In this document: positions 23,057 through 31,931 of the stretch, piece after piece | Position numbering within the stretch: position 1 is the first letter of the stretch | Layout: each line of letters starts with the position of its first letter | Source: Treponema sp. | Lineage (GTDB): Bacteria > Spirochaetota > Spirochaetia > Treponematales > Treponemataceae | NCBI GenBank assembly: GCA_017551705.1 | Contig: JAFZLA010000032.1 | Location: 1-50,749 of the forward strand | Reading direction: 5' to 3' | DNA: 50,749 bases | Translations under genes and position numbers: made by a program | The notes under the pieces: generated by a model | What the model saw: only the letters and a program-made list of their open reading frames with translations | Database searches by the model: none | What the model was told of the DNA's origin: nothing

Positions 23057-24765
23057 TGTCTCTTTGCGCGTTTTGACAAAAACAAAAGCGCCGCGACAAC
23101 AGCCAGCGCCGCAAAAATCAAGACAAGCGCGACGACAGAAATTCCTCCACCAACAACTTGCGGAATTTGCTTGTAAAGCGAACCGTCAAGCTTGACTTCT
23201 ATCGGAGGAAGAACTCTGAGTTCGTCAAGAATTTCGCCAGTTTCCGGATTGCGTCCGTTTTTGAGCGTGTTGCAGTTTTTGCTTTTGTTCCACCTAACTT
23301 GGTTCAAAAGTTTTCCGGCGTCGTAAAAGGCCTTGTCTTGCATCGCCGCGCAATAGTCTGTGATGTAGCGCGCGGCCACCTTTTTGTCTTTTAGGGCTGC
23401 GGCGTTTTTGACAACGGCAGCCATTCCCTCCGCCATTCCTGATTCCGCCTCGTGCCAATAAGAGCGAACAGGCTGGCCGTAAGTTTTATAGGAATCGCGC
23501 TCAACGCAGAGAGTGGTCAATTCCTTAAAGCGATAGTATGGATAGTTGTCTGTGTCAAAAATTTCTTTAGCGCTAGCGTCTTGGTTTTTGGCGTAGGCCG
23601 CGCCGGCTCGAAGCGACGCGTTTGAAACTGGAACGAATACTCCGTATATGGCTGGGCCTGAACTTTCCCAAATCACGCTGGAGATGTCGGCTGGAACGTC
23701 GTGATAAACTTGCACGATGTGAACGCTGAGCGCGGTGTCGGTTCCAATGACTCGCATGTCGGTGCGGCCTGTCTCGTCGGGGTCGTACTTTGTTCCTTCA
23801 AAGCGGTTTCGCATAATTTCCATAACATCTTGCAGGCTCACTTTTTTGTCGGAAGCAAAGCACAAGGGATACATTGCCTCCTTGTCGTAGTCCGCGGCGT
23901 AAACGGAAGGCGACAAAATTTTGTGGCCAATCCACGTCCGTATATGGGAATAGTCTTCTGTGATTGAAGGGCCGGAATATGTTTTGTAAAGATTGAGCTC
24001 GTTGTTTTTTCCGTAAACGGCAAAGCCCTTTTGCGCGGGCAGGCTCAGCAAGTTTGGAGAGACGATTGACTCTTGGTAGTCGGACAAGTATTCAAGGCAA
24101 AACTCGTTTCCAAAAGCGCAAACCTTGTCGTCGGGAAGTTTTACCGCAGCGTATTGATAGCCAGAATACATCTCGACATACCAAGCCTCGTTTTGGTCTG
24201 CGATGAGCGCGATGTTGATTTCGCTGCTGCCAAATTTATCCAAAAGGCCGCACAAAACTTTGACGGCCTCGCGCGCCGTGGCGCTTTGGCAAACCACAAG
24301 GTCGACGGCTGTAAATTCCGTCAAGCCTTTTTCTATCAAGGGGTCAGCCTGCAAAGCGGCTTCGTTTGAAAAAGCGGTTATCGACATAAGCATGTTCACG
24401 CCGCGCTCGTTTGAGCAAATTGTGGCGTCGCGGCAAAGACCGTTGTAAGCCATCGTCGAATCCATCCAAGGCGTGCAAACGTATTTATATGTGGTCGCGG
24501 GAATTTCCGTAAAAACCGTTCCTGTTTGGTCAATCGGCATCTTTCGTCCCGCCTTGTTTTTTACGGCCGGCTCAATGACGATGTGGTTGCCAAAAACGTC
24601 GCCGTAATCGTTGGACTTTGCCATTATGGTCGTTCCATCGGCGCTGGCGCCCTTTCCGACATAAACTGCGGTGCAAGCGGCGGCGGGCCCGCAGTTCACT
24701 AATCCTGCCGCTAAAAGCAAAAACGCGGCAGAGGCCATTTTATAAAAAAATTTAATAACTTTCAC
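23053..24765 (-). CDS. exported C69-family dipeptidase with C-terminal membrane anchor
   Basis: 570 residues, GTG start behind AAAGGAGATTATA. Residues 1-30 are a signal peptide ending in AAA, and Cys31 (CTAVYVGKGASADGTTIMAK) matches the N-terminal nucleophile of C69 peptidases, so signal peptidase cleavage would expose the active Cys. Other family marks are SNDYGD, CSNERGVNM and EAWYVEMYSG. A single hydrophobic helix at about 535-562 followed by KRAKRQ would anchor the enzyme in the inner membrane facing the periplasm. It probably cleaves dipeptides during protein or peptidoglycan scavenging. It heads an operon with the DUF1848 gene. Confidence 0.9.
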   Translation of the reverse strand: MKVIKFFYKMASAAFLLLAAGLVNCGPAAACTAVYVGKGASADGTTIMAKSNDYGDVFGNHIVIEPAVKNKAGRKMPIDQTGTVFTEIPATTYKYVCTPWMDSTMAYNGLCRDATICSNERGVNMLMSITAFSNEAALQADPLIEKGLTEFTAVDLVVCQSATAREAVKVLCGLLDKFGSSEINIALIADQNEAWYVEMYSGYQYAAVKLPDDKVCAFGNEFCLEYLSDYQESIVSPNLLSLPAQKGFAVYGKNNELNLYKTYSGPSITEDYSHIRTWIGHKILSPSVYAADYDKEAMYPLCFASDKKVSLQDVMEIMRNRFEGTKYDPDETGRTDMRVIGTDTALSVHIVQVYHDVPADISSVIWESSGPAIYGVFVPVSNASLRAGAAYAKNQDASAKEIFDTDNYPYYRFKELTTLCVERDSYKTYGQPVRSYWHEAESGMAEGMAAVVKNAAALKDKKVAARYITDYCAAMQDKAFYDAGKLLNQVRWNKSKNCNTLKNGRNPETGEILDELRVLPPIEVKLDGSLYKQIPQVVGGGISVVALVLIFAALAVVAALLFLSKRAKRQ

Positions 24766-24812
24766 TATAATCTCCTTTCAAAAACATTATAGCGCGACCT
24801 AAAAAATTTCGC

Positions 24813-24841
24813 TAGCATTATCGCAAAAACCGTGTTAAAAT
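24813..24841 (+). promoter_or_regulatory. Promoter of the permease-GGDEF gene, predicted leaderless
   Basis: TAGCAT, 17-bp spacer, TAAAAT, then 8 nt to the ATG at 24850 and no Shine-Dalgarno. The -35 box is weak. Confidence 0.5.
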
Positions 24842-24849
24842 ATACAGAT

Positions 24850-27075
24850 ATGGAAGAAGAGGAATCGGCAAAACCTGACAAATTGATTACATACTTAACG
24901 CCCAAAACCGCGTGGGCCTTGTCTTTGGGAACCACTATCGGCTGGGGCTCTTTTGTCGTCACTGGGAACACATACTTATTGCGCGCGGGACCTGTGGGAA
25001 GCGTCGTTGGCCTTATAATCGGCGCGCTTGTCATGCTCTTGATCGCCCGCAACTACCATTACATGATGATTTGCTACCCCAACGCCGGCGGCGTCTATGC
25101 TTATGCCAAAAACCAATTGGGCCACGACTACGGTTTTTTGAGCGCCTGGTTTTTGAGCCTTACTTACATCGCGATTTTTTGGGCCAACGCCACTAGCCTT
25201 CCGCTTTTTGCAAAATATTTTTTAGGAAACATTTTCCGCTTTGGGCATTTGTATAAAATTTTTGGCTACGACGTTTATTTGGGTGAGGCGCTTTTGACGG
25301 CGGGCGCAATCGCGCTTACAGGCCTTTTGTGTTCGCAAAGCAAGCGGTCCGCCGCTCGAATAGCGCTCGCTTTGGCCATAGTCTTTACGGCGGCCATAAG
25401 CGTTTGTTTTGCGCGCGCGGCATTTCTTCACGCGGGGAGCGGCTTTAGCTTTGCGCCCGCCTTCATTCCCGACGCGAGCGCCTTTTCGTGCGTTTGCTTT
25501 GTAGCCGTCGTTTCTCCTTGGGCGTTCATAGGCTTTGAAAACATTTCGCACTCGATAGAGGGCTTCAACTTTCCGCACAGAAAATCATTCAAGATTTTGA
25601 CCGCGGCGGTTTTGACTGCGACGGCGCTCTACATTTTTGTAATAATGCTTTCAATCTCGGCATACCCGCCCGAATATGACAACTGGATTTCTTACATAAA
25701 AGACTTGGACAACTTGCAGGGCATCAAGGCCTTGCCGCCTTTTTACGCCGCGCATCATTACATGGGTTCCGCCGGAACAGTTCTCTTGATGGCAGCCCTG
25801 CTCGCGTTGATAATCACAAGCCTTGTGGGAAACATGGTGGCGCTCAGCCGTTTGCTTTACGCCGTGGCAAAGGACGACGTGATTCCCGCAAGATACGCCC
25901 AATTGAACAAGGCGCGCATTCCGGCCAACGCAGTGCGCCTTGTGACATGCATTTCATTTTTGATTCCCTTTGTAGGAAGAACGGCAATCGGCTGGATTGT
26001 CGACGTGACAACAATCGGCGCCACAATCATTTACGGCCTCTTGTCTTGGTCGTCTTGGAAATTTGCGCGCGCCGAAGAAAAAAAATTGGAGACCTTCACC
26101 GGCATGGCGGGAATTGTCCTTATGCTTTTATTTGGCGTCCTCTTAATCGTTCCAAATCCGTTCACCCACAACGCCATCACAACCGAAGCGCACTTTTTGT
26201 TCACGATATGGGCCATCTTGGGATTCGCCGTCTTCCACCACATCATAAAACGCGACCGTTCCGGAAAATTTGGAAGCTCTGTGACAGTGTGGGTGGCGCT
26301 CATTACTTTTGTCGTAATACTTTCGCTCATCTGGATGACGCGCTCAAACCAAAAAGCGGTTGAAGAAGCCTCTGAGCGCATCGCGCTTTATTTTAGCGGA
26401 ATGGAAAACGCCGAGGCCTACACTAAAGGCAACGGTGAATTTTTGCGGCTTGCGATGCGCTCGGTTCACATTTCAAATTTCACAAACACCTTTATCGTAA
26501 TGGCTCTGTTCGTTCTTTCAATCACGATGCTCGTAAGCAGCTTTATGATTCTTAAAAAAAGGGAACAGGCCCACGAGGAGGAACTTGGCAAAGCGCGCAA
26601 CATGGCCACCACCGATTTAATGACTGGCGTAAAAAACAAGCGCGCCTTTACGGAGCATGAAGCGCGCGTAAACTCTCAGCTTGCAAGCGGAAGCTTGGAA
26701 AAATTTGCGGTTGTAGTCTGCGACGTCAACGGATTAAAGTGGGTCAACGACAACAAAGGCCACCAAGCCGGCGACGAATACATCAAAGCTGCCTGCCGCA
26801 TGATTTGCGCGCTGTTCAAGCGCAGCCCAGTCTTCCGAGTTGGCGGCGACGAGTTTGTAGTGGTCCTTATGAACGACGACTACGAAGATCGTGAAAAAAT
26901 TATGGCTGAATTGAACAGGCAGTCAGAGCATAACAGCCAAAACGGCGGCGTAATCGTGGCGGCGGGAATGTCAGAATACATTTTGGGCAAAGACTTGTCG
27001 ATGGAGCCGGTCTTTGAGCGAGCCGACAGCTTAATGTACGCACGCAAAAAACAACTCAAGGGCGCCCGAGAGTAA
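24850..27075 (+). CDS. APC-superfamily amino-acid permease fused to a GGDEF diguanylate cyclase
   Basis: 741 residues. Residues about 10-440 are an APC-type transporter: TAWALSLGTTIGWGSFVVTG matches the unwound TM1 substrate loop, and the later FENISHSIEGFNFPHRKSFK is typical of APC carriers. Two further membrane helices (about 470-495 and 545-570) enclose a 50-residue outside loop. A short helical linker (KKREQAHEEELGKARNMATT) joins the C-terminal GGDEF domain (about 590-741), with DLMTGVKNKRAF, CDVNGLKWVNDNKGH and an intact GGDEF at about 665. The inhibitory RxxD site is absent. One chain therefore joins a transporter to c-di-GMP synthesis, suggesting an amino-acid transceptor. I chose ATG 24850 over GTG 24832. 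A second cyclase gene follows. Confidence 0.9.
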   Translation: MEEEESAKPDKLITYLTPKTAWALSLGTTIGWGSFVVTGNTYLLRAGPVGSVVGLIIGALVMLLIARNYHYMMICYPNAGGVYAYAKNQLGHDYGFLSAWFLSLTYIAIFWANATSLPLFAKYFLGNIFRFGHLYKIFGYDVYLGEALLTAGAIALTGLLCSQSKRSAARIALALAIVFTAAISVCFARAAFLHAGSGFSFAPAFIPDASAFSCVCFVAVVSPWAFIGFENISHSIEGFNFPHRKSFKILTAAVLTATALYIFVIMLSISAYPPEYDNWISYIKDLDNLQGIKALPPFYAAHHYMGSAGTVLLMAALLALIITSLVGNMVALSRLLYAVAKDDVIPARYAQLNKARIPANAVRLVTCISFLIPFVGRTAIGWIVDVTTIGATIIYGLLSWSSWKFARAEEKKLETFTGMAGIVLMLLFGVLLIVPNPFTHNAITTEAHFLFTIWAILGFAVFHHIIKRDRSGKFGSSVTVWVALITFVVILSLIWMTRSNQKAVEEASERIALYFSGMENAEAYTKGNGEFLRLAMRSVHISNFTNTFIVMALFVLSITMLVSSFMILKKREQAHEEELGKARNMATTDLMTGVKNKRAFTEHEARVNSQLASGSLEKFAVVVCDVNGLKWVNDNKGHQAGDEYIKAACRMICALFKRSPVFRVGGDEFVVVLMNDDYEDREKIMAELNRQSEHNSQNGGVIVAAGMSEYILGKDLSMEPVFERADSLMYARKKQLKGARE

Positions 27076-27092
27076 GGCAATGGCCTGCACTC

Positions 27093-27121
27093 TTGTCCAA
27101 AACTCCAAAAAAGACTATACT
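27093..27121 (+). promoter_or_regulatory. Promoter of the second membrane cyclase
   Basis: TTGTCC, 17-bp spacer, TATACT; followed by AGGAGA before the GTG start. This lets the gene be expressed apart from the permease-GGDEF gene. Confidence 0.7.
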
Positions 27122-27147
27122 ATATTAAAGTTTTTTAGGAGAAAGTT

Positions 27148-28647
27148 GTGCGCAACCTTTTGCTTTCAATTCAATACGCAAGCATAATCGGATTGTTTCT
27201 TGAGTCTTGGATTATTTTTAGACGATTAAAAAACGCTCCCCTATCATATCTTTTCTTAAGCTGCCTGGCCATCTTGGTCAACAACATCGGATATCTTTTT
27301 CAACTTCTTTCCACAAATCAGGAAACTTACATAAGCGCTCTCAGATTTTCTTACTCTGGCCGCGTATGGATAACTCTTTTTCTATTTTTGTTCACCATTG
27401 AGCTTTGCAAAATCAAATTTCCAAATTATTTTAGAAACACATTGTTCATAGCGCACATACTTATTTGTCTTTCAATCTTAACATTGCCAAAGCACAGCTT
27501 GTATTACACTTGGATAGAGTTCACCAACGAAGGCATTTTCCCCCAGCTGCGCCACGGAAACGGAATCGTCCACCATGTCTTTATGGCGCTGCAGATTATT
27601 TACATTGCGGTAGGCTTTAGATGGCTTTTTAGGGCGTGGAAAAAAGAAAAAAACCGCATGACAAAAAAATGCTTTATGGCTGTAATCATTTCTTTCTTCA
27701 TAGAATTTTTCTTCTTTACAGTCCAAATGCTTAAAGTCTTTGAGGTCGCAAAATATTACGACATGACTATATTCGGTTATGTAATCGGCGTGGTTGTAAT
27801 GTTCGTCGCTTTCTTTAGGTATGACCTTTTGGGAGCCAAGGAAATAGCGCGCGACTTTATCATAGACCACTTGTCCGAAGGAATCATTGCCGTAGACACA
27901 AAAGACAACATTCAATACTGCAACAAGACCGCGGTTGAAATGTTCCCAAACATCGAAACCGATTCGGCCTATATAATTCTAAAAATTAGAAGTTCGATTT
28001 TGGCCAAAAACGCCATCAGCTTAAACAACCGCACTTACACCGCCGAAGAAAATGACTTGGTTCGCGACAACAAAAAATTTGGAAAGCTTTATGTCTTGTT
28101 TGACGCGACAGAACACTACGAGCATCTAAAAAAAGAAAAGTACAATCTTCAACGGGAGCTTAGAATCGACCCGATGACCGGACTTTACAACCGCAACGGA
28201 ATGGAATATTTTTCTGACATTCTATACAAGGAAGCCTTGCAAAACAACAAAGACCTTTTTGTCTGCATTTGCGACATGAACGGACTAAAGTACATCAACG
28301 ACAACTTTGGCCACGAAGAAGGTGACCGCGCGATAAAAACCCTTTCTCAAATCATAAAGGGAGCGGCTGACAAAGACGACAAGGCCTTTAGAATCGGAGG
28401 CGATGAATTCCTAATCTTGGGAGTAAAAGAAAACTCCGACAACGCGATAGAATACTTTACCACGCAAGTCGAAAAACTGACGGCCGAAACCAACCAAAAC
28501 TCTGACCTTCCGTACAAAATCGGAATGAGCTACGGCCCCATCCAGCAAAAGCTAAAAGGGACCCCTAACGAATTCTCAGACATGCTCAAAGCATCCGACA
28601 CCTTGATGTACGAGATGAAAAAAAATCGCGACGAACACAGACGCTAG
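27148..28647 (+). CDS. 7TM sensor diguanylate cyclase with PAS-like domain
   Basis: 499 residues, GTG start behind AGGAGA. Residues about 1-225 hold seven hydrophobic segments resembling the N-terminal 7TM module of some histidine kinases. A PAS-like segment follows (about 245-325: DHLSEGIIAVDTKDNIQYCN), then the GGDEF domain (RIDPMTGLYNRNGM, CDMNGLKYINDNFGHEEGDR, FRIGGDEFLIL). It should make c-di-GMP at the inner membrane. The RxxD inhibitory site is not seen. It lies 72 nt after the permease-GGDEF gene but has its own promoter. Confidence 0.9.
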   Translation: MRNLLLSIQYASIIGLFLESWIIFRRLKNAPLSYLFLSCLAILVNNIGYLFQLLSTNQETYISALRFSYSGRVWITLFLFLFTIELCKIKFPNYFRNTLFIAHILICLSILTLPKHSLYYTWIEFTNEGIFPQLRHGNGIVHHVFMALQIIYIAVGFRWLFRAWKKEKNRMTKKCFMAVIISFFIEFFFFTVQMLKVFEVAKYYDMTIFGYVIGVVVMFVAFFRYDLLGAKEIARDFIIDHLSEGIIAVDTKDNIQYCNKTAVEMFPNIETDSAYIILKIRSSILAKNAISLNNRTYTAEENDLVRDNKKFGKLYVLFDATEHYEHLKKEKYNLQRELRIDPMTGLYNRNGMEYFSDILYKEALQNNKDLFVCICDMNGLKYINDNFGHEEGDRAIKTLSQIIKGAADKDDKAFRIGGDEFLILGVKENSDNAIEYFTTQVEKLTAETNQNSDLPYKIGMSYGPIQQKLKGTPNEFSDMLKASDTLMYEMKKNRDEHRR

Positions 28648-28672
28648 CGCCGCATCGCGTTTTATTTACGCG

Positions 28673-29554
28673 CTAAAATAATTCCGGCTGCTCAGGGTCC
28701 TTGTCAGGAAACTCTTCAATCCATTTAAAGACCGATTCCACTCCAAGCATTATGTTGTTGTCTTTGCAAAGGCGGCAAAGCTGTTCCCAAAGAGGCCGCG
28801 CGTTGGGGCTAGAAGCTTGGTAGCTTGAGCCGAAAGTTGTTATGTAGCGCTCTTTGAGGCCGACAAAGCGCTGGTCGCGAGCGGCGGCGCGGTCCAGAGC
28901 GGCGTAAAAATATTCGCGGTTTCCATCGCGCAAGGTGAGGCCAATTCCAAAAGCGATTATCGCTCGGACACCGGCGCGGACGCAGTAGTCGATTATGCCG
29001 TCAATATTTTCTTGCGTGTCATTGATGAACGGAAGGAGCGGCGCAAGCCAAACCACTGTAGGAATCCCCGCCTCTTTGCAAGCCTGCAAAACTTCGGCGC
29101 GGCGGTTTGTAGGGCAAACGCCAGGCTCGATTATTTTGCAAAGCTCGTCGTCCGCGGTTGTAAGCGTCATTTGGACGACCGCCTTTGTCTTGTTGTTGAT
29201 TCGGGCCAACAAGTCCAAGTCGCGCAAGACTAAATCTGATTTGGTCAAAACCGCTGCGCCAAAGTTGTGGCGGTCGATAATTTCCAAGCAGCGGCGAGTG
29301 AGGCGCAGTTCCTTTTCCGCCGGAATGTATGGGTCGCACATGGAGCCGGTTCCAATCATGCAGCGCTTGCGCTTTTTGCGGAGCGCCTCTTCCAAAAGCT
29401 GGGGCGCGTTTTGCTTGACCTCTATGTCTTCAAAATCATGCGCAAATTGGTAGCATTTGCTCCGCGAGTCGCAGTAAACGCAACCGTGCGAACATCCGCG
29501 GTAGATGTTGATGCCGTGAGAATTTAGAATCGACTTTGCGTTCACAAAATGCAT
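28673..29554 (-). CDS. SPL-family radical SAM protein
   Basis: 293 residues. The cluster motif CxxxCxxC is at about 21-30 (YRGCSHGCVYCDSRSKCY). MIGTGSMCDPYIPAEKELRL and VLTKSDLVLRDLDLL are typical of the photoproduct-lyase-like radical SAM group. Spore photoproduct lyase itself repairs a thymine lesion; this organism is not expected to form spores, so the substrate is unknown, but a DNA lesion is plausible from context. It is the last gene of a six-gene operon containing a flavodoxin, which could supply electrons to its cluster, and two genotoxin-resistance-type proteins. Confidence 0.88.
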   Translation of the reverse strand: MHFVNAKSILNSHGINIYRGCSHGCVYCDSRSKCYQFAHDFEDIEVKQNAPQLLEEALRKKRKRCMIGTGSMCDPYIPAEKELRLTRRCLEIIDRHNFGAAVLTKSDLVLRDLDLLARINNKTKAVVQMTLTTADDELCKIIEPGVCPTNRRAEVLQACKEAGIPTVVWLAPLLPFINDTQENIDGIIDYCVRAGVRAIIAFGIGLTLRDGNREYFYAALDRAAARDQRFVGLKERYITTFGSSYQASSPNARPLWEQLCRLCKDNNIMLGVESVFKWIEEFPDKDPEQPELF

Positions 29555-29573
29555 GGCCGCGCCGCGTTCCGCC

Positions 29574-30131
29574 CTACGATTGCTTGGCGCAGTTCTTTTT
29601 GTGCGCCTTAAGTTTTTTTATCGCCCAAGCGTAGTGGCTGGAAGTGTTGCTCACAAAGAAGGAGCCAAGCTCGGCGTTGCCAACCCACGGAAAATATTTT
29701 TTTGTGAACAGCTCCTCGTTGGAATATTTTTTTATCAAGGCCATCACATCGGAGTGGCTTTTAGCGAAAAGTTTTTTTGCTTGCTCCAAGCTGGTCTTTT
29801 GATGCCGCTTCCAAAACATCACGTTCATCGCGCCGTAAGTTTTCCAAGAATAATCCGGCGGCAAAAACGCGATGGCGCTTTTTGAGTCCTTTACGCCCTT
29901 GTTGTTTTTGGGAAAGTTCAGCATAAGCTGGTGCCATTCGTACAAGTGAATCAAAACGTCGCGGACATTTTTGTCGCGGCTCCAGTGCGCCTCTTTTTTG
30001 CTTGGCTCGCCGGAAAAATCAAAAGGAGTTTTCAATTCTTTTTCCGACATCTCGCCAATCATTTTGACAAGCGTCTTGTAGTTTTCGGCGGCGGCGGCGA
30101 TCAAGTCGTCCTTTGTTCTTGGTCTTGGCAT
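29574..30131 (-). CDS. ClbS/DfsB family four-helix protein
   Basis: 185 residues. It matches the ClbS/DfsB family: MPRPRTKDDLIAAAAENYKT at the start, VRDVLIHLYEWHQLML, FLPPDYSWKTYGAMNVMFWK, and SNTSSHYAWAIKKLKAHKK at the end. ClbS protects colibactin makers by opening the toxin's cyclopropane. Most family members are not characterised. Spacing of 9 nt from the flavodoxin and 19 nt to the radical SAM gene shows a tight operon. I infer a detoxification role. Confidence 0.9.
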   Translation of the reverse strand: MPRPRTKDDLIAAAAENYKTLVKMIGEMSEKELKTPFDFSGEPSKKEAHWSRDKNVRDVLIHLYEWHQLMLNFPKNNKGVKDSKSAIAFLPPDYSWKTYGAMNVMFWKRHQKTSLEQAKKLFAKSHSDVMALIKKYSNEELFTKKYFPWVGNAELGSFFVSNTSSHYAWAIKKLKAHKKNCAKQS

Positions 30132-30140
30132 TTTGTTCTC

Positions 30141-30665
30141 CTATTTTAATTCTGCCAATAGCGGCTCGATGTATTTTTTGTCGGAAAGGTCATAGGAACT
30201 CAAAATCATTTTGGCCTGCTCCTTTTCCGCTTCGGTCGCGTCCTTTTTGGAACTCAGCGCCTTTGAAAGCATTTTCATCACAAGCTTTGACATAAAATTC
30301 ATTTTGTCGTAATTCAAGCCGCCGGGACAGTAAAAGGCTTTGACCTTGCCCCATTCATCATCGGTAAAATTTTTTCGCATCGCGGCGGGAATGTCGGGGC
30401 TTTGCGGCGGCGTCGCTCCGACAGCGTAAACCAACAATTTTTTGTTGGCGGCGGCGAGCGCGGGCATTTTCTTTTTGAACCAATCAAGGCCTGTTATTTT
30501 TCCGGCCATGAACCAGCCGCCAAAAACTATCGCGTCATAATCCATAAGGCTTGTTTTGCCCGCCTTCTTAAACTTAACGCATTCGCAAGAGGCCGCCTCG
30601 CAAATCCATTCCGCGTACCGTTTTGTAAAGCCTGTTTTGCTGTTGTAAATCACAATCGATTTCAT
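30141..30665 (-). CDS. flavodoxin-like protein
   Basis: 174 residues from the ATG behind GGAGGAAAAA. The N-terminus KSIVIYNSKTGFTKRYAEWI is the FMN phosphate loop of flavodoxins, and FGGWFMAGKITGLDWFKKKM matches the flavin ring loop of the HemG-like group. It could carry electrons to the operon's radical SAM enzyme or act as a quinone/porphyrinogen-type oxidoreductase. The operon position favours the first, as inference. No signal peptide, so cytoplasmic. Confidence 0.87.
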   Translation of the reverse strand: MKSIVIYNSKTGFTKRYAEWICEAASCECVKFKKAGKTSLMDYDAIVFGGWFMAGKITGLDWFKKKMPALAAANKKLLVYAVGATPPQSPDIPAAMRKNFTDDEWGKVKAFYCPGGLNYDKMNFMSKLVMKMLSKALSSKKDATEAEKEQAKMILSSYDLSDKKYIEPLLAELK

Positions 30666-30683
30666 TTTTTCCTCCGCCAACTA

Positions 30684-31331
30684 TTATAGCGCCTTTTTTA
30701 CCGGATGTCGAATTACGGTCCGCAATTTTTGCGGCTCGGTTTTGCGGGGGTCGCTCAAATAAATTTCGTGGTGCAAGCGCGCGTCGGTAAAATCCAACTG
30801 GTATCCGCTTTGCGCCGCAAAGTCGTCCATCAACTTGACGGAAGCGGGCTCGTCGTCGTAAGAGCCCTTGTGCATTATTTGAACGCACTCGCCTTCTTCC
30901 AGCTTGAACAGCTCGGCGCGCGAAACGTCAAGGCCTTTCTTTTTTTGAACGCTTTCCTTTGCCCAATCAAAATCTTTTTTTGCCACAAAGTCAGGCAAAC
31001 GAATCAGCGAAATCCAGTTGAAGGAATCCTTGCGCGAATAGTCAATGCCGGCGACGCGCGCGGCGTCTTTTTGCTGCCACCAAAAGCCTTCGAGCGGCGG
31101 AACGACGTAATCAAAATATCCTTCGATGCGGCGGTCGCTCTTTTTGCTCATTTTGATTGCGTAAGAAATCGCGTAAAGAACTTCGAGCGCGCGTTTGTAT
31201 TCGCCGCCCTCGTCGTTGGGATTGCCCGTTCCGCGAACCGCGACAAACTGCATCTTTGGAATTTTCACAATCTGCGGCTTTGCCGGCGGAAGGTAAAATT
31301 CCTTGAATTCCTTTTTGTAATCAAACGCCAT
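30684..31331 (-). CDS. GyrI-like domain protein
   Basis: 215 residues from the ATG at 31331, behind GGAGGAG; longer upstream reading has no start signal. It is a GyrI-like (SOUL/SHS2) protein with a family-typical beginning (FKEFYLPPAKPQIVKIPKMQ, FVAVRGTGNPND) and YAISYAIKMS, then FDYVVPPLEGFWW. Some relatives hydrolyse the cyclopropane group of DNA alkylators such as yatakemycin. Acidic and aromatic residues that could serve such a pocket are present (EGFWWQQ, and E at ECVQIMHKGSYDDE). It overlaps the DUF6434 gene by 11 bp and is followed by the flavodoxin gene, placing it in the operon. Function is inferred. Confidence 0.88.
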   Translation of the reverse strand: MAFDYKKEFKEFYLPPAKPQIVKIPKMQFVAVRGTGNPNDEGGEYKRALEVLYAISYAIKMSKKSDRRIEGYFDYVVPPLEGFWWQQKDAARVAGIDYSRKDSFNWISLIRLPDFVAKKDFDWAKESVQKKKGLDVSRAELFKLEEGECVQIMHKGSYDDEPASVKLMDDFAAQSGYQLDFTDARLHHEIYLSDPRKTEPQKLRTVIRHPVKKAL

Positions 31332-31929
31332 TTTTATTCTCCTCCAATAGCTGGTGCGTATATATTTTAGGCCTTGTTGAGTCGCGGACTTGCTTCCAGA
31401 GGGCGGCGGCGGCCTTGAGTTTGTTTGGAAAGGCGGCGGACGCGGGATCTGCGCAAAAGTCTTGGACAAACTTGTTCCATTGCAAGCAAATTTTGTCGTA
31501 TTTTGCGTAGGTCTTTTTTCCGTAATAAACATCCAAGAGGTCGCCTAAAGTAAAAGAAGTGTCGCCGTCCTGCTTGACTTTTTTTGCAGTGGCCACCATG
31601 TCAACGTTGAACTTAAATTTGGCGACACCTGTTTGGGCCGAGAAAAAGTCGCGGAAGCGCGGGCCAAAAGTAAAGCCGCATTCTATCAGGCCTGTCGAAA
31701 GGGACAGTTTTGCCGCCGCCCGATTTTTGGTCTTGGAAGCAGTCTTGTTTTTGGGCGCGATTTTGTTCCCCTTAAAGTATTCTTCAATCACATGATTAAG
31801 TTCCACCTTCATTCCGCTAGAATCAAGGCCAAGGCCCTTGCAAATTTTTTGCAGTTCCTCGCGATACCAATAATATTTTGAGAATTCTTCAAAACTCTTT
31901 ATTTGACTAAAATCAGGCCGGTCTTCCAT
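31321..31929 (-). CDS. SAP-like and DUF6434 domain protein
   Basis: 202 residues. The first about 55 residues (SFEEFSKYYWYREELQKICK, then MKVELNHVIEEYF) resemble a SAP-type helix pair, a fold that often binds DNA. The rest matches DUF6434 (LIECGFTFGPRFRDFFSAQT, TSFTLGDLLDVYYG, LQWNKFVQDFCAD). Family function is unknown. It lies 2 nt after the DUF3781 gene and overlaps the GyrI-like gene by 11 bp, so it is co-translated in the operon. A DNA-bound role would suit a genotoxin-response locus, but this is inference. Confidence 0.85.
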   Translation of the reverse strand: MEDRPDFSQIKSFEEFSKYYWYREELQKICKGLGLDSSGMKVELNHVIEEYFKGNKIAPKNKTASKTKNRAAAKLSLSTGLIECGFTFGPRFRDFFSAQTGVAKFKFNVDMVATAKKVKQDGDTSFTLGDLLDVYYGKKTYAKYDKICLQWNKFVQDFCADPASAAFPNKLKAAAALWKQVRDSTRPKIYTHQLLEENKNGV

Positions 31930-31931
31930 GA

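Noticed and set aside
30705-31370. Plus-strand open frame of 221 codons over the GyrI-like gene
   Set aside because: Antisense shadow of a well supported gene; no start signal.
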